Origin: Clostridium_AM sp963780135
GTDB lineage: Bacteria > Bacillota > Clostridia > Clostridiales > Clostridiaceae
DNA length: 64,000 nucleotides
Assembly: GCA_963780135.1 (NCBI GenBank)
Contig: CAWAAR010000003.1
Coordinates: 434,001 to 498,000, forward strand
Direction of reading: 5' to 3'
The notes beneath the pieces are model-generated. The model made no database searches, had not been told where the DNA came from, and was given only the letters and a program-made list of their open reading frames with translations. Positions 9,340 to 18,049 of the stretch are shown piece by piece; position 1 is the first letter of the stretch, and each line of letters begins with the position of its first letter. A program made the position numbers and the translations under genes.

Positions 9340-9972
9340 ATGAAACTAGCAGACAAAACTTGTACAGATTTTATAGAAGTTCTTGGATCAAAAGCTGCAG
9401 TACCAGGTGGTGGCGGAGCAGCAGCATTAACAGGTGCTATAGGCATGGCATTAGGAAGTATGGTTTGTAATCTTACTATAGGAAAGAAAAAATATGCTGA
9501 ATATGAAGAAAAAGTTAAAGGGATACTCTGTAAGGCAGAAAAACTTCAAGAAGAGCTTTTAAAACTTATAGATGCTGATGCAGAATGTTTTTTACCTCTT
9601 TCAAAAGCATATGGTATGCCTAAAGAAACTGAAGAACAGAAAAAATTGAAGGAAGAAACTTTACAGAAATGTTTAAAGACTGCCTGTGAAGTTCCAGTAG
9701 CTATAGTTAAACAATGCTATGAGGCTATAAAACTTCATGAAGCTTTAGTAGATAACTGTTCTATGCTTGCTATAAGCGATGTTGGTGTTGGTGTACAGGC
9801 TCTAAGAGCAGCAATAATTGGTGCTCAGTTAAATGTAATAATAAATATAAATTCAATTAAAGATGAAATTTATGTACAAAAAGTAAAAAATGAGACTGAA
9901 CCTTTAATTCAACAGGGAATAAAAATAGCTGATGAATCTTATGAGAAAGTGTTAAAAGCACTTACTAAATAA
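9340..9972 (+). CDS. fchA: methenyl-THF cyclohydrolase of the formiminotransferase-cyclodeaminase family (FchA)
   Basis: The 210-residue protein belongs to the cyclodeaminase-like family: GSKAAVPGGGGAAALTGAIG near the N-terminus, then long helices and a C-terminal segment with NININSIKDE. In acetogens this protein converts 10-formyl-THF to 5,10-methenyl-THF. A GAGGAGG site precedes the ATG. It sits between fhs and folD, the expected place for this step. Its presence matters because the adjoining FolD appears to have lost the cyclohydrolase lysine. Confidence 0.92.
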   Translation: MKLADKTCTDFIEVLGSKAAVPGGGGAAALTGAIGMALGSMVCNLTIGKKKYAEYEEKVKGILCKAEKLQEELLKLIDADAECFLPLSKAYGMPKETEEQKKLKEETLQKCLKTACEVPVAIVKQCYEAIKLHEALVDNCSMLAISDVGVGVQALRAAIIGAQLNVIININSIKDEIYVQKVKNETEPLIQQGIKIADESYEKVLKALTK

Positions 9973-10004
9973 TAATTTTAGTAATAAAATTTACATTTAC
10001 TTTT

Positions 10005-10025
10005 GGAAGAGAAATATTCTCTTCC
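10005..10025 (+). promoter_or_regulatory. stem-loop between fchA and folD
   Basis: A 9-bp perfect hairpin GGAAGAGAA / TTCTCTTCC with loop ATA lies in the 117-bp fchA-folD gap. No T-tract follows. It is probably an mRNA stability or processing element rather than a terminator. Confidence 0.5.
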
Positions 10026-10089
10026 GAAGGATTTGTATAATTTATAAATATATAATTAATAATTTTTGTTTATGAAGGAGATTGTAAGT

Positions 10090-10947
10090 ATGGGTCAGAT
10101 AATTAAAGGAAAACCGGTTGCAGATGCTATAAGTGAAGATTTAACTAAGGAAGTAGAAATACTAAAGGCAAAGGGTATTACTCCAAAACTTACTATAGTA
10201 AGAGTTGGAGCAAACGGAAGTGACCTAGCTTATGAAAGAGGAGCTCTAAAAAGATGTGCTTCAATTGGAATAACTACAGAAGTTAAAGAGTTCCCAGAAA
10301 ACATAGAACAAAACGATTTCATAACAGAACTTAAAAAAATAAATGAAGATAAAGCTACCAATGGAATACTAATTTTTAGACCTTTCCCAAAACAACTAGA
10401 TGAAAGTGTTATTAAATATATAATTGCACCAGAAAAAGATGTTGATTGTTTTAGTCCTGTAAATGTTGCTAAATTAATGGAAAAAGATGAAACGGGTTTT
10501 GCACCTTGCACTCCATCTGCAGTAATTGAAATATTGAAACATTATAATATACCTATGAAAGGTAAAAATGCTGCAGTAATAGGAAGATCTATGGTAGTAG
10601 GAAAACCAGTATCAATGTTACTTTTAAATGAAAATGCAACTGTTACTATATGCCACTCAAGAACTCAAGACATGCCGTCTGTAACTTCTAAAGCAGATAT
10701 AGTAATTGTAGGAATTGGTAAAGCCAAGATGATAGATTCTAAATATATTAAAGATGGAGCTGCAGTTATAGACGTTGGTATAAATGTTGATGAACAAGGT
10801 AAATTATGTGGAGATGCAGATACAGATAGCTGTTTAGAGAAAGCTTCAGTGATTACACCAGTTCCTGCAGGAGTAGGCTCAGTTACAACTTCAATACTTG
10901 CTAAACATGTGGTTAAAGCGTGTAAGTTAGAAAATAACCTAGTATAA
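10090..10947 (+). CDS. folD: methylene-THF dehydrogenase (FolD family), probably without cyclohydrolase activity
   Basis: The 285-residue protein has the FolD two-domain fold: an N-terminal folate domain and a Rossmann domain with GRSMVVGKPVSMLL and a C-terminal TPVPAGVGSVTTSILAKHV. It reduces methenyl-THF to methylene-THF. The start chosen is the ATG at 10090 (MGQIIKGK), preceded by GAAGGAGA at about 9 bp; an upstream ATG at 10066 would overlap that ribosome site. The usual YxxxK cyclohydrolase motif reads Y48-E-R-G-A52, so the catalytic lysine position holds alanine and a lysine appears two residues later at 54. With fchA present next door, a monofunctional dehydrogenase is likely. Confidence 0.93.
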   Translation: MGQIIKGKPVADAISEDLTKEVEILKAKGITPKLTIVRVGANGSDLAYERGALKRCASIGITTEVKEFPENIEQNDFITELKKINEDKATNGILIFRPFPKQLDESVIKYIIAPEKDVDCFSPVNVAKLMEKDETGFAPCTPSAVIEILKHYNIPMKGKNAAVIGRSMVVGKPVSMLLLNENATVTICHSRTQDMPSVTSKADIVIVGIGKAKMIDSKYIKDGAAVIDVGINVDEQGKLCGDADTDSCLEKASVITPVPAGVGSVTTSILAKHVVKACKLENNLV

Positions 10948-10973
10948 GTATTTATTAAGATGGAGGAATAAGA

Positions 10974-11627
10974 ATGATTATTTCAGAAAAAAAACCTTTT
11001 GAAGAGGTACTTGGATATCTTAAAGACAGTAAAAAAGTAATATTAACAGGTTGTTCTTTATGTGCTTCCACTTGTAAAGTAGGCGGAGAAGAAGAAGTAT
11101 TAGAAATGAAAGCTAAATTAGAGGAAAATGGAAAAGTAGTTTTAGGATATAAAGTACTAGATCCTTCCTGTAATTTATTAAAAACTAGAAAAGATTTAAA
11201 AGCCTTGAAGGAAGAACTAAAAGAAGCTGATGCAATTTTATCCTTAGCCTGTGGTGATGGAACTCAAACAGTTGCAAAACTTTCAAAGGTACCTGTATAT
11301 CCAGCTAATAATACATCATTTATAGGTGAAGTAGAAAGAGTTGGCCAGTATAAGGAAGCTTGCAGGGCTTGTGGAAATTGTCAGCTTGGATGGACTGGTG
11401 GAATCTGTCCAATAACAATGTGTGCTAAAGGTCTTTTAAATGGACCATGCGGCGGAGCAAGAGATGGAAAATGTGAAGTAGATCCAGAGAATGATTGTGC
11501 ATGGATCTTGATATACAATAAATTAAAAGAAATTAACCAACTTGATAACTTGTTAGATATTAAAGAACCAAGAGACTATAAAATTAATGCTCATCCAAGA
11601 AAAGTAGATTTAAGAGATAAGGAATAA
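10974..11627 (+). CDS. metV: methylene-THF reductase partner protein MetV
   Basis: MetV is the small cysteine-rich partner of MetF in acetogen methylene-THF reductase. It is thought to link the flavoprotein to an electron donor. The 217-residue protein has C27, C30 and C34 near the N-terminus and a dense cysteine block near the C-terminus (CRACGNC, GGICPITMC, GPCGG, KCEV), consistent with iron-sulfur and zinc sites. It is followed 18 bp later by metF. No rnfC-like or hydrogenase-like subunit is nearby, so the physiological donor cannot be read from this window. Confidence 0.88.
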   Translation: MIISEKKPFEEVLGYLKDSKKVILTGCSLCASTCKVGGEEEVLEMKAKLEENGKVVLGYKVLDPSCNLLKTRKDLKALKEELKEADAILSLACGDGTQTVAKLSKVPVYPANNTSFIGEVERVGQYKEACRACGNCQLGWTGGICPITMCAKGLLNGPCGGARDGKCEVDPENDCAWILIYNKLKEINQLDNLLDIKEPRDYKINAHPRKVDLRDKE

Positions 11628-11645
11628 TTCTAAGGGGGATTAAAA

Positions 11646-12521
11646 ATGAGCCTATTGAAAGAAGCTTTCGAAAGAGGAGAATTTGCAATAACAACAGAAA
11701 TGGCTCCTCCAAAAGGTATAGATCTTTCTCATTTAATAGAATGTGCTAAAGCTGTAAAAGGAAGAGTGCATGGAGTCAATGTTACAGATTTTCAATCTGC
11801 AACATTAAAGGCTACTTCTTTAGCAACATGTAAAATGCTAAAAGATGCAGGATTAGATCCTGTTCTTCAAATAACAGGGAGAGATAGAAATAGAATAGCA
11901 ATTCAAGGGGAACTTTTATCAGCAGGGGTATTTGAAATTGAAAATGTATTAGCGCTTACAGGAGATTATACAATGACGGGAGATCATCCAGGAGCTAAAC
12001 CGGTATATGATTTAGATAGTGTAGGTATACTTCAAGTAGCTAGTACTATATCACAAGGAAAAGATATGGCAGGGAATGACTTAAATGGTACGCCTAATTT
12101 CTATTTAGGAGCCTGCGTAACTCCAAGATATGATCCTTTAGAATTACAAATTTTAAAAATGGAAAAGAAAATAAAAGCTGGTGCTAAATTTTTTCAGACA
12201 CAAGCTGTATATGATATAGAAACTTTAAAGATATTTAGAGAAAAAACTAAGAGTTTAAATGCAAAACTTATGGTAGGTATAATTCCATTAAAATCAGCAG
12301 GAATGGCTAAATATATGAATAAAAATGTTCCAGGAATATTTGTTCCGGATGAATTAATCGAAAGAATGAAGAATGCGGAAAACAAAGTTCAAGAAGGAAT
12401 AAAGATATCTGGAGAGTTTATAAAGATGGTAAAAGAACAAGCTCTTTGTGATGGAATTCATATAATGGCAATTGGTGCTGAAGAAAATGTGCCATTAATT
12501 TTAGACCAGGCAGGATTATAA
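11646..12521 (+). CDS. metF: 5,10-methylene-THF reductase MetF
   Basis: MetF is a TIM-barrel flavoprotein that reduces methylene-THF to methyl-THF, the last reduction of the methyl branch. The 291-residue length matches short acetogen forms. Family features include TEMAPPKG near the N-terminus, LQITGRDRNR, LALTGDY and the FFQTQAVYD segment. A GGGGGA site precedes the ATG. It pairs with the immediately upstream metV. Confidence 0.93.
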   Translation: MSLLKEAFERGEFAITTEMAPPKGIDLSHLIECAKAVKGRVHGVNVTDFQSATLKATSLATCKMLKDAGLDPVLQITGRDRNRIAIQGELLSAGVFEIENVLALTGDYTMTGDHPGAKPVYDLDSVGILQVASTISQGKDMAGNDLNGTPNFYLGACVTPRYDPLELQILKMEKKIKAGAKFFQTQAVYDIETLKIFREKTKSLNAKLMVGIIPLKSAGMAKYMNKNVPGIFVPDELIERMKNAENKVQEGIKISGEFIKMVKEQALCDGIHIMAIGAEENVPLILDQAGL

Positions 12522-12541
12522 AATTAAAGGGGCGGTTATAA

Positions 12542-13924
12542 ATGAAAATAGTTGTAATTGGCGGAGGTCCAGGTGGATATGTAGCAGCTGTAAAAGCTGC
12601 ACTTTTAGGCGCAGATGTTACTATAATTGAAAAGAAAAAGGTTGGAGGAACATGTTTAAATGTAGGATGTATACCTACAAAGGCTTTGATTGCTTCTGCA
12701 GATATATTAAATGCTATAAAAGAAGCTAAAAAGTTAGGAATTAATGTTGAAGGTGATGTAACAGCTGATTTTGATGCTATTATGCAGAGAAAAGATAAGG
12801 TTGTTAATCAACTTGTAAAAGGAATAGAATTTATCTTTGAAACTAGAGGTGTAAAGCTTATAAGGGGCTTAGGAAAATTACTAAGCAATAAAGAAGTAGA
12901 GGTTACAAAGGAAGATGGTTCAAAAGAAACTATTCAAGCTGACAAAATTATACTTGCAACAGGTTCAGTGCCAGTTGCACCAGGTTTCTTTAAATATGAT
13001 GGTAAGAAAGTTATAACTTCTGACGAAGCTTTGTATTTAGAAAAACTGCCAAAATCAATGATTATAGTTGGCGGAGGCCCAATAGGATGTGAAATAGGAC
13101 ACTTTTTACACAGTCTAGGAAGTGAAGTTAAGATAGTTGAAATGTTACCACATCTTATACCACTTGAAGATGAGGATGTGGCAAAACAATTACAAAGAAG
13201 TTTCAAACAACAAAAGTTGAAATTCTTTGCAGGTGATGGGATAGCTAGTGTAGAATTAGAAGATGATAAAGTAGTTGCTACTTTAAACAGTGGTAAAGTT
13301 TTAGAAGCAGAAAAATTACTTATAGCAGTAGGGAGAAGACCTTATACTGAAGGTCTTGGATTAAAAGAAGCAGGAGTTAAAACTACTGAAAAAGGAAAAG
13401 TAATTGTAAATGAATATTTGGAAACTAGTTTAGAAGGAGTTTATGCTATAGGAGATCTAATTTTAGGGCCAGATCTTGCACATATGGCGTCAAGAGAAGG
13501 TGTTGTAGCTGTAGAAAATGCAATTCTAAATAAAAATAAAAAAATAAGTTATAAAGCTGTACCTGGATGCACATTTACAGAACCAGAAGTAGCTTCAGTA
13601 GGAATGAAAGAAAAACAAGCTAAAGAGGCAGGAATTAATTATAAAGTTGGAAAATTTGACTTTAGAGGATTAGGGAAAGCTCAAGCTATGGGTAAAATAC
13701 AAGGTTTTGTAAAAGTTATTACTGATGAAAAAGATGTAATAATTGGTGCAGTAATAATAGGTGAACGTGCAACAGATATGATTTCTGAGCTTACAATAGC
13801 TTGTGAACTTGGATTAACAGCAGAGCAATTAGGAGAAGTAATACACCCACATCCAACATTATCTGAAGCAATGATGGAAGCTTTACATGATGTTCATAAA
13901 CAATGTATTAATTCAGTAGAGTAG
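12542..13924 (+). CDS. lpdA: dihydrolipoyl dehydrogenase-type flavoprotein
   Basis: This is a full 460-residue pyridine-nucleotide disulfide oxidoreductase. It has an N-terminal FAD motif GGGPGGY, a redox disulfide C38/C43 in GGTCLNVGCIPTK, an internal NAD motif GGGPIGCEIG, and a C-terminal HPHPTLSE carrying the catalytic His-Glu. It should oxidise dihydrolipoamide on a carrier protein; the only carrier in this window is GcvH at 20.3 kb, with lipoate ligase at 24.1 kb. No glycine decarboxylase subunits or 2-oxoacid dehydrogenase are encoded here. Its job in the cluster is therefore uncertain. Confidence 0.92.
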   Translation: MKIVVIGGGPGGYVAAVKAALLGADVTIIEKKKVGGTCLNVGCIPTKALIASADILNAIKEAKKLGINVEGDVTADFDAIMQRKDKVVNQLVKGIEFIFETRGVKLIRGLGKLLSNKEVEVTKEDGSKETIQADKIILATGSVPVAPGFFKYDGKKVITSDEALYLEKLPKSMIIVGGGPIGCEIGHFLHSLGSEVKIVEMLPHLIPLEDEDVAKQLQRSFKQQKLKFFAGDGIASVELEDDKVVATLNSGKVLEAEKLLIAVGRRPYTEGLGLKEAGVKTTEKGKVIVNEYLETSLEGVYAIGDLILGPDLAHMASREGVVAVENAILNKNKKISYKAVPGCTFTEPEVASVGMKEKQAKEAGINYKVGKFDFRGLGKAQAMGKIQGFVKVITDEKDVIIGAVIIGERATDMISELTIACELGLTAEQLGEVIHPHPTLSEAMMEALHDVHKQCINSVE

Positions 13925-13973
13925 ATAGTAGGATTTAAACCCTATACATGACAATAAAGGGAGGTTTTGTACA

Positions 13974-14747
13974 ATGGGATATAAAATAGCTGTAGCAGGA
14001 AAAGGTGGGACTGGTAAAACTACGTTAACAGGATTGTTAATAGATTATCTTGTAAAAAAGGGAGAAGGTCCAATACTCGCTGTAGATGCTGATGCAAATG
14101 CTAATTTAAATGAAGTTTTAGGTGAAGAAATAGAGGAAACTATAGGGGGAATAAGAGAAGATGTAAGCCAAAGATCACTTTCAGGTGACAAGTTTCCAGG
14201 AGGTATGCTAAAAGCAGATTATTTAAAATACAAATTGAATACATCCATAACAGAAGGTGATGGCTATGACATGATTGTAATGGGAAGATCCCAGGGTACA
14301 GGGTGCTATTGTTATGTAAATGGGGTATTAAAGGCTCAAATAGATTCACTTTCTGCAAATTATAAATATTTAGTTATAGATAATGAAGCTGGAATGGAGC
14401 ATTTGAGTAGAAAAATAGTTGAAGAAATAGATACATTGTTTCTAATCAGCGATTGTTCTAGGAGAGGAATACAAGCTGTAGGAAGAATAAGAAGATTAGT
14501 TGATGAATTGAAATTAAAAGTAGGCCAAATTTTTCTTATAGTTAATAGGGCTCCAGAAGGTAAATTAAACAGTGGAACTATGGAGGAAATAAATAATCAA
14601 GGTCTAGAATTATTAGGCGTTGTTCCTATGGATTCTATGATTTATGAATATGATTCAAGTGGGAAACCTCTAGTTGAAATGCCAGAGGATTCCCCATCAA
14701 AAAAAGCATTATATGATATTTTGTCAAAAATTAAATTTAATAAGTAA
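13974..14747 (+). CDS. second CooC-type nickel-insertion ATPase (AcsF-like)
   Basis: The 257-residue MinD-like ATPase has a deviant Walker A (KGGTGKTT) from residue 10 and ADANANLN, with a CxC pair at C111/C113 in GTGCYCYVNG. It is diverged from the first CooC at 6860. Paralogues in this position, just ahead of the corrinoid protein and acetyl-CoA synthase genes, have been called AcsF and proposed to mature the Ni site of ACS. I keep the assignment to ACS rather than CODH as inference. A GGGAGG site precedes the ATG, and acsD follows after 19 bp. Confidence 0.88.
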   Translation: MGYKIAVAGKGGTGKTTLTGLLIDYLVKKGEGPILAVDADANANLNEVLGEEIEETIGGIREDVSQRSLSGDKFPGGMLKADYLKYKLNTSITEGDGYDMIVMGRSQGTGCYCYVNGVLKAQIDSLSANYKYLVIDNEAGMEHLSRKIVEEIDTLFLISDCSRRGIQAVGRIRRLVDELKLKVGQIFLIVNRAPEGKLNSGTMEEINNQGLELLGVVPMDSMIYEYDSSGKPLVEMPEDSPSKKALYDILSKIKFNK

Positions 14748-14766
14748 ATTAAGGAGGCATTAACTT

Positions 14767-15696
14767 ATGTTCAAAAAGTCAGTACAGAAATTTTCAGGTA
14801 AGATTTGTGAAGTAGAAATTGGAACAGGAGAAAAAGCTACAAAATTAGGTGGAGAAAATGTTCTTCCATTTCATGTTTTTGATGGTGATGTAGGAAATAC
14901 TCCTAAAATAGGTATGGAAATTACAGATGATTTAGAAGGTTGGCCAGAATTGTTAAAAGGCATTTATAAAGATGTATGTAATGACCCAATTGCTTGGGCA
15001 AAACATATTGAAGAAAAATATACTCCAGATTTCATTTGCTTAAAGTTAGATTCAGCAGATCCAAATGGAAAGGATAATTCAGTTGAAGAATGTGCTAAAA
15101 CAGCAAAGGCTGTAGTAGAGGCTATAAAAACTCCTCTTGTTGTAGCTGGAACTGGAAATCATGATAAAGATGCTAAGTTATTTGAAAAAATTGCTCAAGA
15201 ATTAGACGGACACAATGTTCTTCTTTTAGCAGCAGTAGAAGATAACTATAAAACTGTAGCAGCAGCAGGTGCCATGGCATACAAACATAAGATTGGCGCA
15301 GAGTCATCTGTTGACATAAACCTTGCAAAACAAATAAACATATTAGTAAATCAGTTAGGAGTTGCTAATGAAAATATAGTTGATAATGTAGGATGTTCAG
15401 CAGCAGGGTATGGATATGAATATGTTATTTCAACTTTAGATAGAATAAGACTTGCAGCTCTAGGACAAAACGATAAAACTTTACAGGTACCTATAATTAC
15501 ACCAGTTTCATTTGAAACTTGGAAAGTAAAAGAATCAATTGATGAAGAATCATGGCAGGATTTAGAAGGAAGAGGAGTTTCTATGGAAATTTCAACTGCT
15601 GCAGGAGTTTTGGCATCAGGATCAAATGCAGTAATTTTACGTCATCCAAAGTCAGTAGAAACAATTAAAAAATTTGTAAATGAATTATTAGGTTAA
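14767..15696 (+). CDS. acsD: corrinoid iron-sulfur protein, small subunit (AcsD)
   Basis: The 309-residue TIM-barrel subunit of the corrinoid iron-sulfur protein pairs with AcsC to carry the methyl group from methyl-THF to acetyl-CoA synthase. Recognisable segments include KLGGENVLPFHVFDG near the N-terminus, DPNGKDNS, VVAGTGNHDKD and NVGCSAAGYG. An AAGGAGG site precedes the ATG, and acsC follows after 46 bp. Confidence 0.95.
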   Translation: MFKKSVQKFSGKICEVEIGTGEKATKLGGENVLPFHVFDGDVGNTPKIGMEITDDLEGWPELLKGIYKDVCNDPIAWAKHIEEKYTPDFICLKLDSADPNGKDNSVEECAKTAKAVVEAIKTPLVVAGTGNHDKDAKLFEKIAQELDGHNVLLLAAVEDNYKTVAAAGAMAYKHKIGAESSVDINLAKQINILVNQLGVANENIVDNVGCSAAGYGYEYVISTLDRIRLAALGQNDKTLQVPIITPVSFETWKVKESIDEESWQDLEGRGVSMEISTAAGVLASGSNAVILRHPKSVETIKKFVNELLG

Positions 15697-15742
15697 GATA
15701 AATTTTAATTTTACAATGGAATTAAATAAGGGAGGATTCAAA

Positions 15743-17095
15743 ATGGCTTTAAAAGGATTAGATATATTTAAATTAACACCAAAAAAGAACTGTAAAGATT
15801 GTGGGTTCCCAACTTGTTTGGCATTTTCAATGAAAGTTGCAGCAGGAGCTGTAGAAATAGGTAAATGTCCACACATGAGTTCAGAAGCTTTAGAAAAATT
15901 ATCAGAAGCTACAGCACCACTAATGAAAACTGTAACAATAGGTAAAGGTGACAATGAATATAAACTTGGCGGAGAAACTGTTATGTTCCGTCATGAAAAA
16001 ACATTAGTAAATAGAAATAGATATGCAGTTTTATTAAGCGATTCTATGGATGACGCTGAAATAGATACTAAAATTGCGAATATAAAAGAAATTGACTATG
16101 TAAGAATTGGTGAAGAAATGAAAGTTGAATTTGTTGCAGTAAAATATGCTGGCAACAAAGACAAGTATATTTCTTTAATAAATAAAGTAAAAGCAAGTGG
16201 ATTAAAGACTGCTTATATACTAATTTGTGAAGATGCTAGCGTTGCTAAGGAAGCTTTAGAATTAGTTAAAGCTGAAAACCCATTAGTGTATGGTGCTAAC
16301 AAAGATAATTTTGCTGATTTCGTTGAATTAGTAAAAGCAGATAATTTAGCATTAGGACTAAAGGCTGAAAGTTTAGAAGCATTATATGCTTTAGTTGAAG
16401 AAATACACAAATTAGGATACAAAAACTTAGTTCTTGATCCAGGTTCAACTTCAATAAAAGAAGCCTTTGAAAATACAGTTCAAATAAGAAGAATAAACAT
16501 TCAAGGTGGAGACAGAGTATTTGGATATCCTTCAATGTTATTTGTAGATGAACTTGCAAAAGGCGATAAATACATGGAAGTAGCGTTATCTACACTATTT
16601 ACAATGAAATATGGTTCAATAATAGTTTTAAGCGATATGGACTATGTTAGAGCATTACCTTTATATGGTATAAGACAAAATATATTTACAGATCCTCAGA
16701 AACCAATGAGAGTTGAACCAGGTGTTTATGGATTAAATGGCGCAAATGAAAATTCACCAGTAATATGTACTGTTGACTTTGCATTAACTTACTTCATAGT
16801 AACTGGAGAAGTTGAAAGATCTAAAATGCCAGTCTGGATGGTTATTCCAGATGCAGGTGGATACTCAGTTCTTACTTCATGGGCTGCTGGTAAATTTACA
16901 TCAACTAGTATTTCAGCATTTATAAAAGAATCTGGAGTAGAAAGTAAGACTAAATGTAGAAAACTTATACTTCCAGGAAAAGTTGCTGTTTTAAAGGGTG
17001 ACTTAGAAGAAAAATTGCCAGATTGGGAAATTGTTGTTGGAACAACAGAAGCTATGTATATTCCTAAGTTCTTAAAAGAGTTAAATGCTAAATAA
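15743..17095 (+). CDS. acsC: corrinoid iron-sulfur protein, large subunit (AcsC)
   Basis: This subunit holds a low-potential [4Fe-4S] cluster and the cobamide. C17, C20, C25 and C42 fit CX2CX4CX16C exactly. The remainder contains a TIM-barrel and a C-terminal corrinoid-binding domain. The ATG at 15743 (MALKGLDIFK) has GGGAGGA about 7 bp upstream and gives 450 residues; an upstream ATG at 15716 would place the ribosome site inside the gene. The [4Fe-4S] domain is the electron entry point from the activator AcsV encoded at 20725. Confidence 0.95.
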   Translation: MALKGLDIFKLTPKKNCKDCGFPTCLAFSMKVAAGAVEIGKCPHMSSEALEKLSEATAPLMKTVTIGKGDNEYKLGGETVMFRHEKTLVNRNRYAVLLSDSMDDAEIDTKIANIKEIDYVRIGEEMKVEFVAVKYAGNKDKYISLINKVKASGLKTAYILICEDASVAKEALELVKAENPLVYGANKDNFADFVELVKADNLALGLKAESLEALYALVEEIHKLGYKNLVLDPGSTSIKEAFENTVQIRRINIQGGDRVFGYPSMLFVDELAKGDKYMEVALSTLFTMKYGSIIVLSDMDYVRALPLYGIRQNIFTDPQKPMRVEPGVYGLNGANENSPVICTVDFALTYFIVTGEVERSKMPVWMVIPDAGGYSVLTSWAAGKFTSTSISAFIKESGVESKTKCRKLILPGKVAVLKGDLEEKLPDWEIVVGTTEAMYIPKFLKELNAK

Positions 17096-17121
17096 TAAAT
17101 AATAAGAGTATTTAAGTTTGC

Positions 17122-17155
17122 AATTAAGAATCGAGTCCTATCTCGATTCTTAATT
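17122..17155 (+). promoter_or_regulatory. stem-loop between acsC and acsE
   Basis: A 14-bp perfect inverted repeat (AATTAAGAATCGAG at 17122-17135, loop TCCTAT, complement at 17142-17155) lies in the acsC-acsE gap. There is no T-tract. It resembles the cooS-cooC hairpin in size and position relative to the upstream gene. Confidence 0.55.
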
Positions 17156-17226
17156 ACAAATACAATAAAAATTTTATTAACATCACTTTAAAAAATTAAT
17201 GATATAAAACAGGAGGTCATTTGAAA

Positions 17227-18012
17227 ATGGACAAATTTATTGTTATTGGTGAAAGAATACACTGTATATCTCCAGCTATTAGAAAGGCTATAGCAGAAAG
17301 AAATCCAGAACAAATTTTAAAAAGAGCAAAAGAACAATTAGATGCAGGTGCTAATTATTTGGACTTCAACATAGGACCAGCTGAAAAAGATGGAGAAGAA
17401 ATAATGAAATGGGGAGTTCAATTACTTCAAAAAGAATTTGACAATGTTCCTCTTGCCTTAGATACAACAAATAAGAAAGCAATAGAAGCTGGACTTAAAG
17501 TTTATAATAGAGAAAAAGGAAAACCAATTGTAAATTCAGCTGATGCTGGTGATAGGATTGGAAACATAGATTTAGCAGCAGAATATGAAGCTATGTGTAT
17601 TGCACTATGTGCAAAAGAAGGTATAACTAAAGATAATGATGAAAGAATGGCTTACTGCACAGAAATGCTTGAAAGAGGAATGGGTCTTGGAATGGAACCA
17701 ACAGATTTGTTGTTTGATCCATTATTCTTAGTAATAAAAGGAATGCAAGACAAACAAAAAGAAGTTTTAGAAGCTGTTAAGCTTATAAGCGAAATGGGAC
17801 TTAATACTTGCTGTGGATTAAGTAATGTATCTAATGGAGCTCCAAAGGAGATAAGACACATAATGGATTCTACTTTTGCAGCAATGGCTATACAATGTGG
17901 ATTAACTTCAGCAATAATGAATCCATGTGATTTAAGATTAATGGAAACAATTAAAACATGTGATGTTATAAATGGGGCTGTTTTATACGCTGATTCTTAT
18001 TTAGACTTATAA
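17227..18012 (+). CDS. acsE: methyl-THF:corrinoid iron-sulfur protein methyltransferase (AcsE)
   Basis: AcsE is a pterin-binding TIM-barrel that moves the methyl group of methyl-THF to cob(I)amide on AcsCD. The 261 residues match the family. Features include IVIGERIHCI at the start, LDFNIGPA, LALDTTN and a CCGLSNVSNG segment. The ATG at 17227 is 9 bp after AGGAGGTC; an in-frame TTG at 17221 is only 3 bp away and is rejected. Confidence 0.95.
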   Translation: MDKFIVIGERIHCISPAIRKAIAERNPEQILKRAKEQLDAGANYLDFNIGPAEKDGEEIMKWGVQLLQKEFDNVPLALDTTNKKAIEAGLKVYNREKGKPIVNSADAGDRIGNIDLAAEYEAMCIALCAKEGITKDNDERMAYCTEMLERGMGLGMEPTDLLFDPLFLVIKGMQDKQKEVLEAVKLISEMGLNTCCGLSNVSNGAPKEIRHIMDSTFAAMAIQCGLTSAIMNPCDLRLMETIKTCDVINGAVLYADSYLDL

Positions 18013-18049
18013 TTTTTATATAAATTTTAATTTAGGGAGGGGCAAAAAA

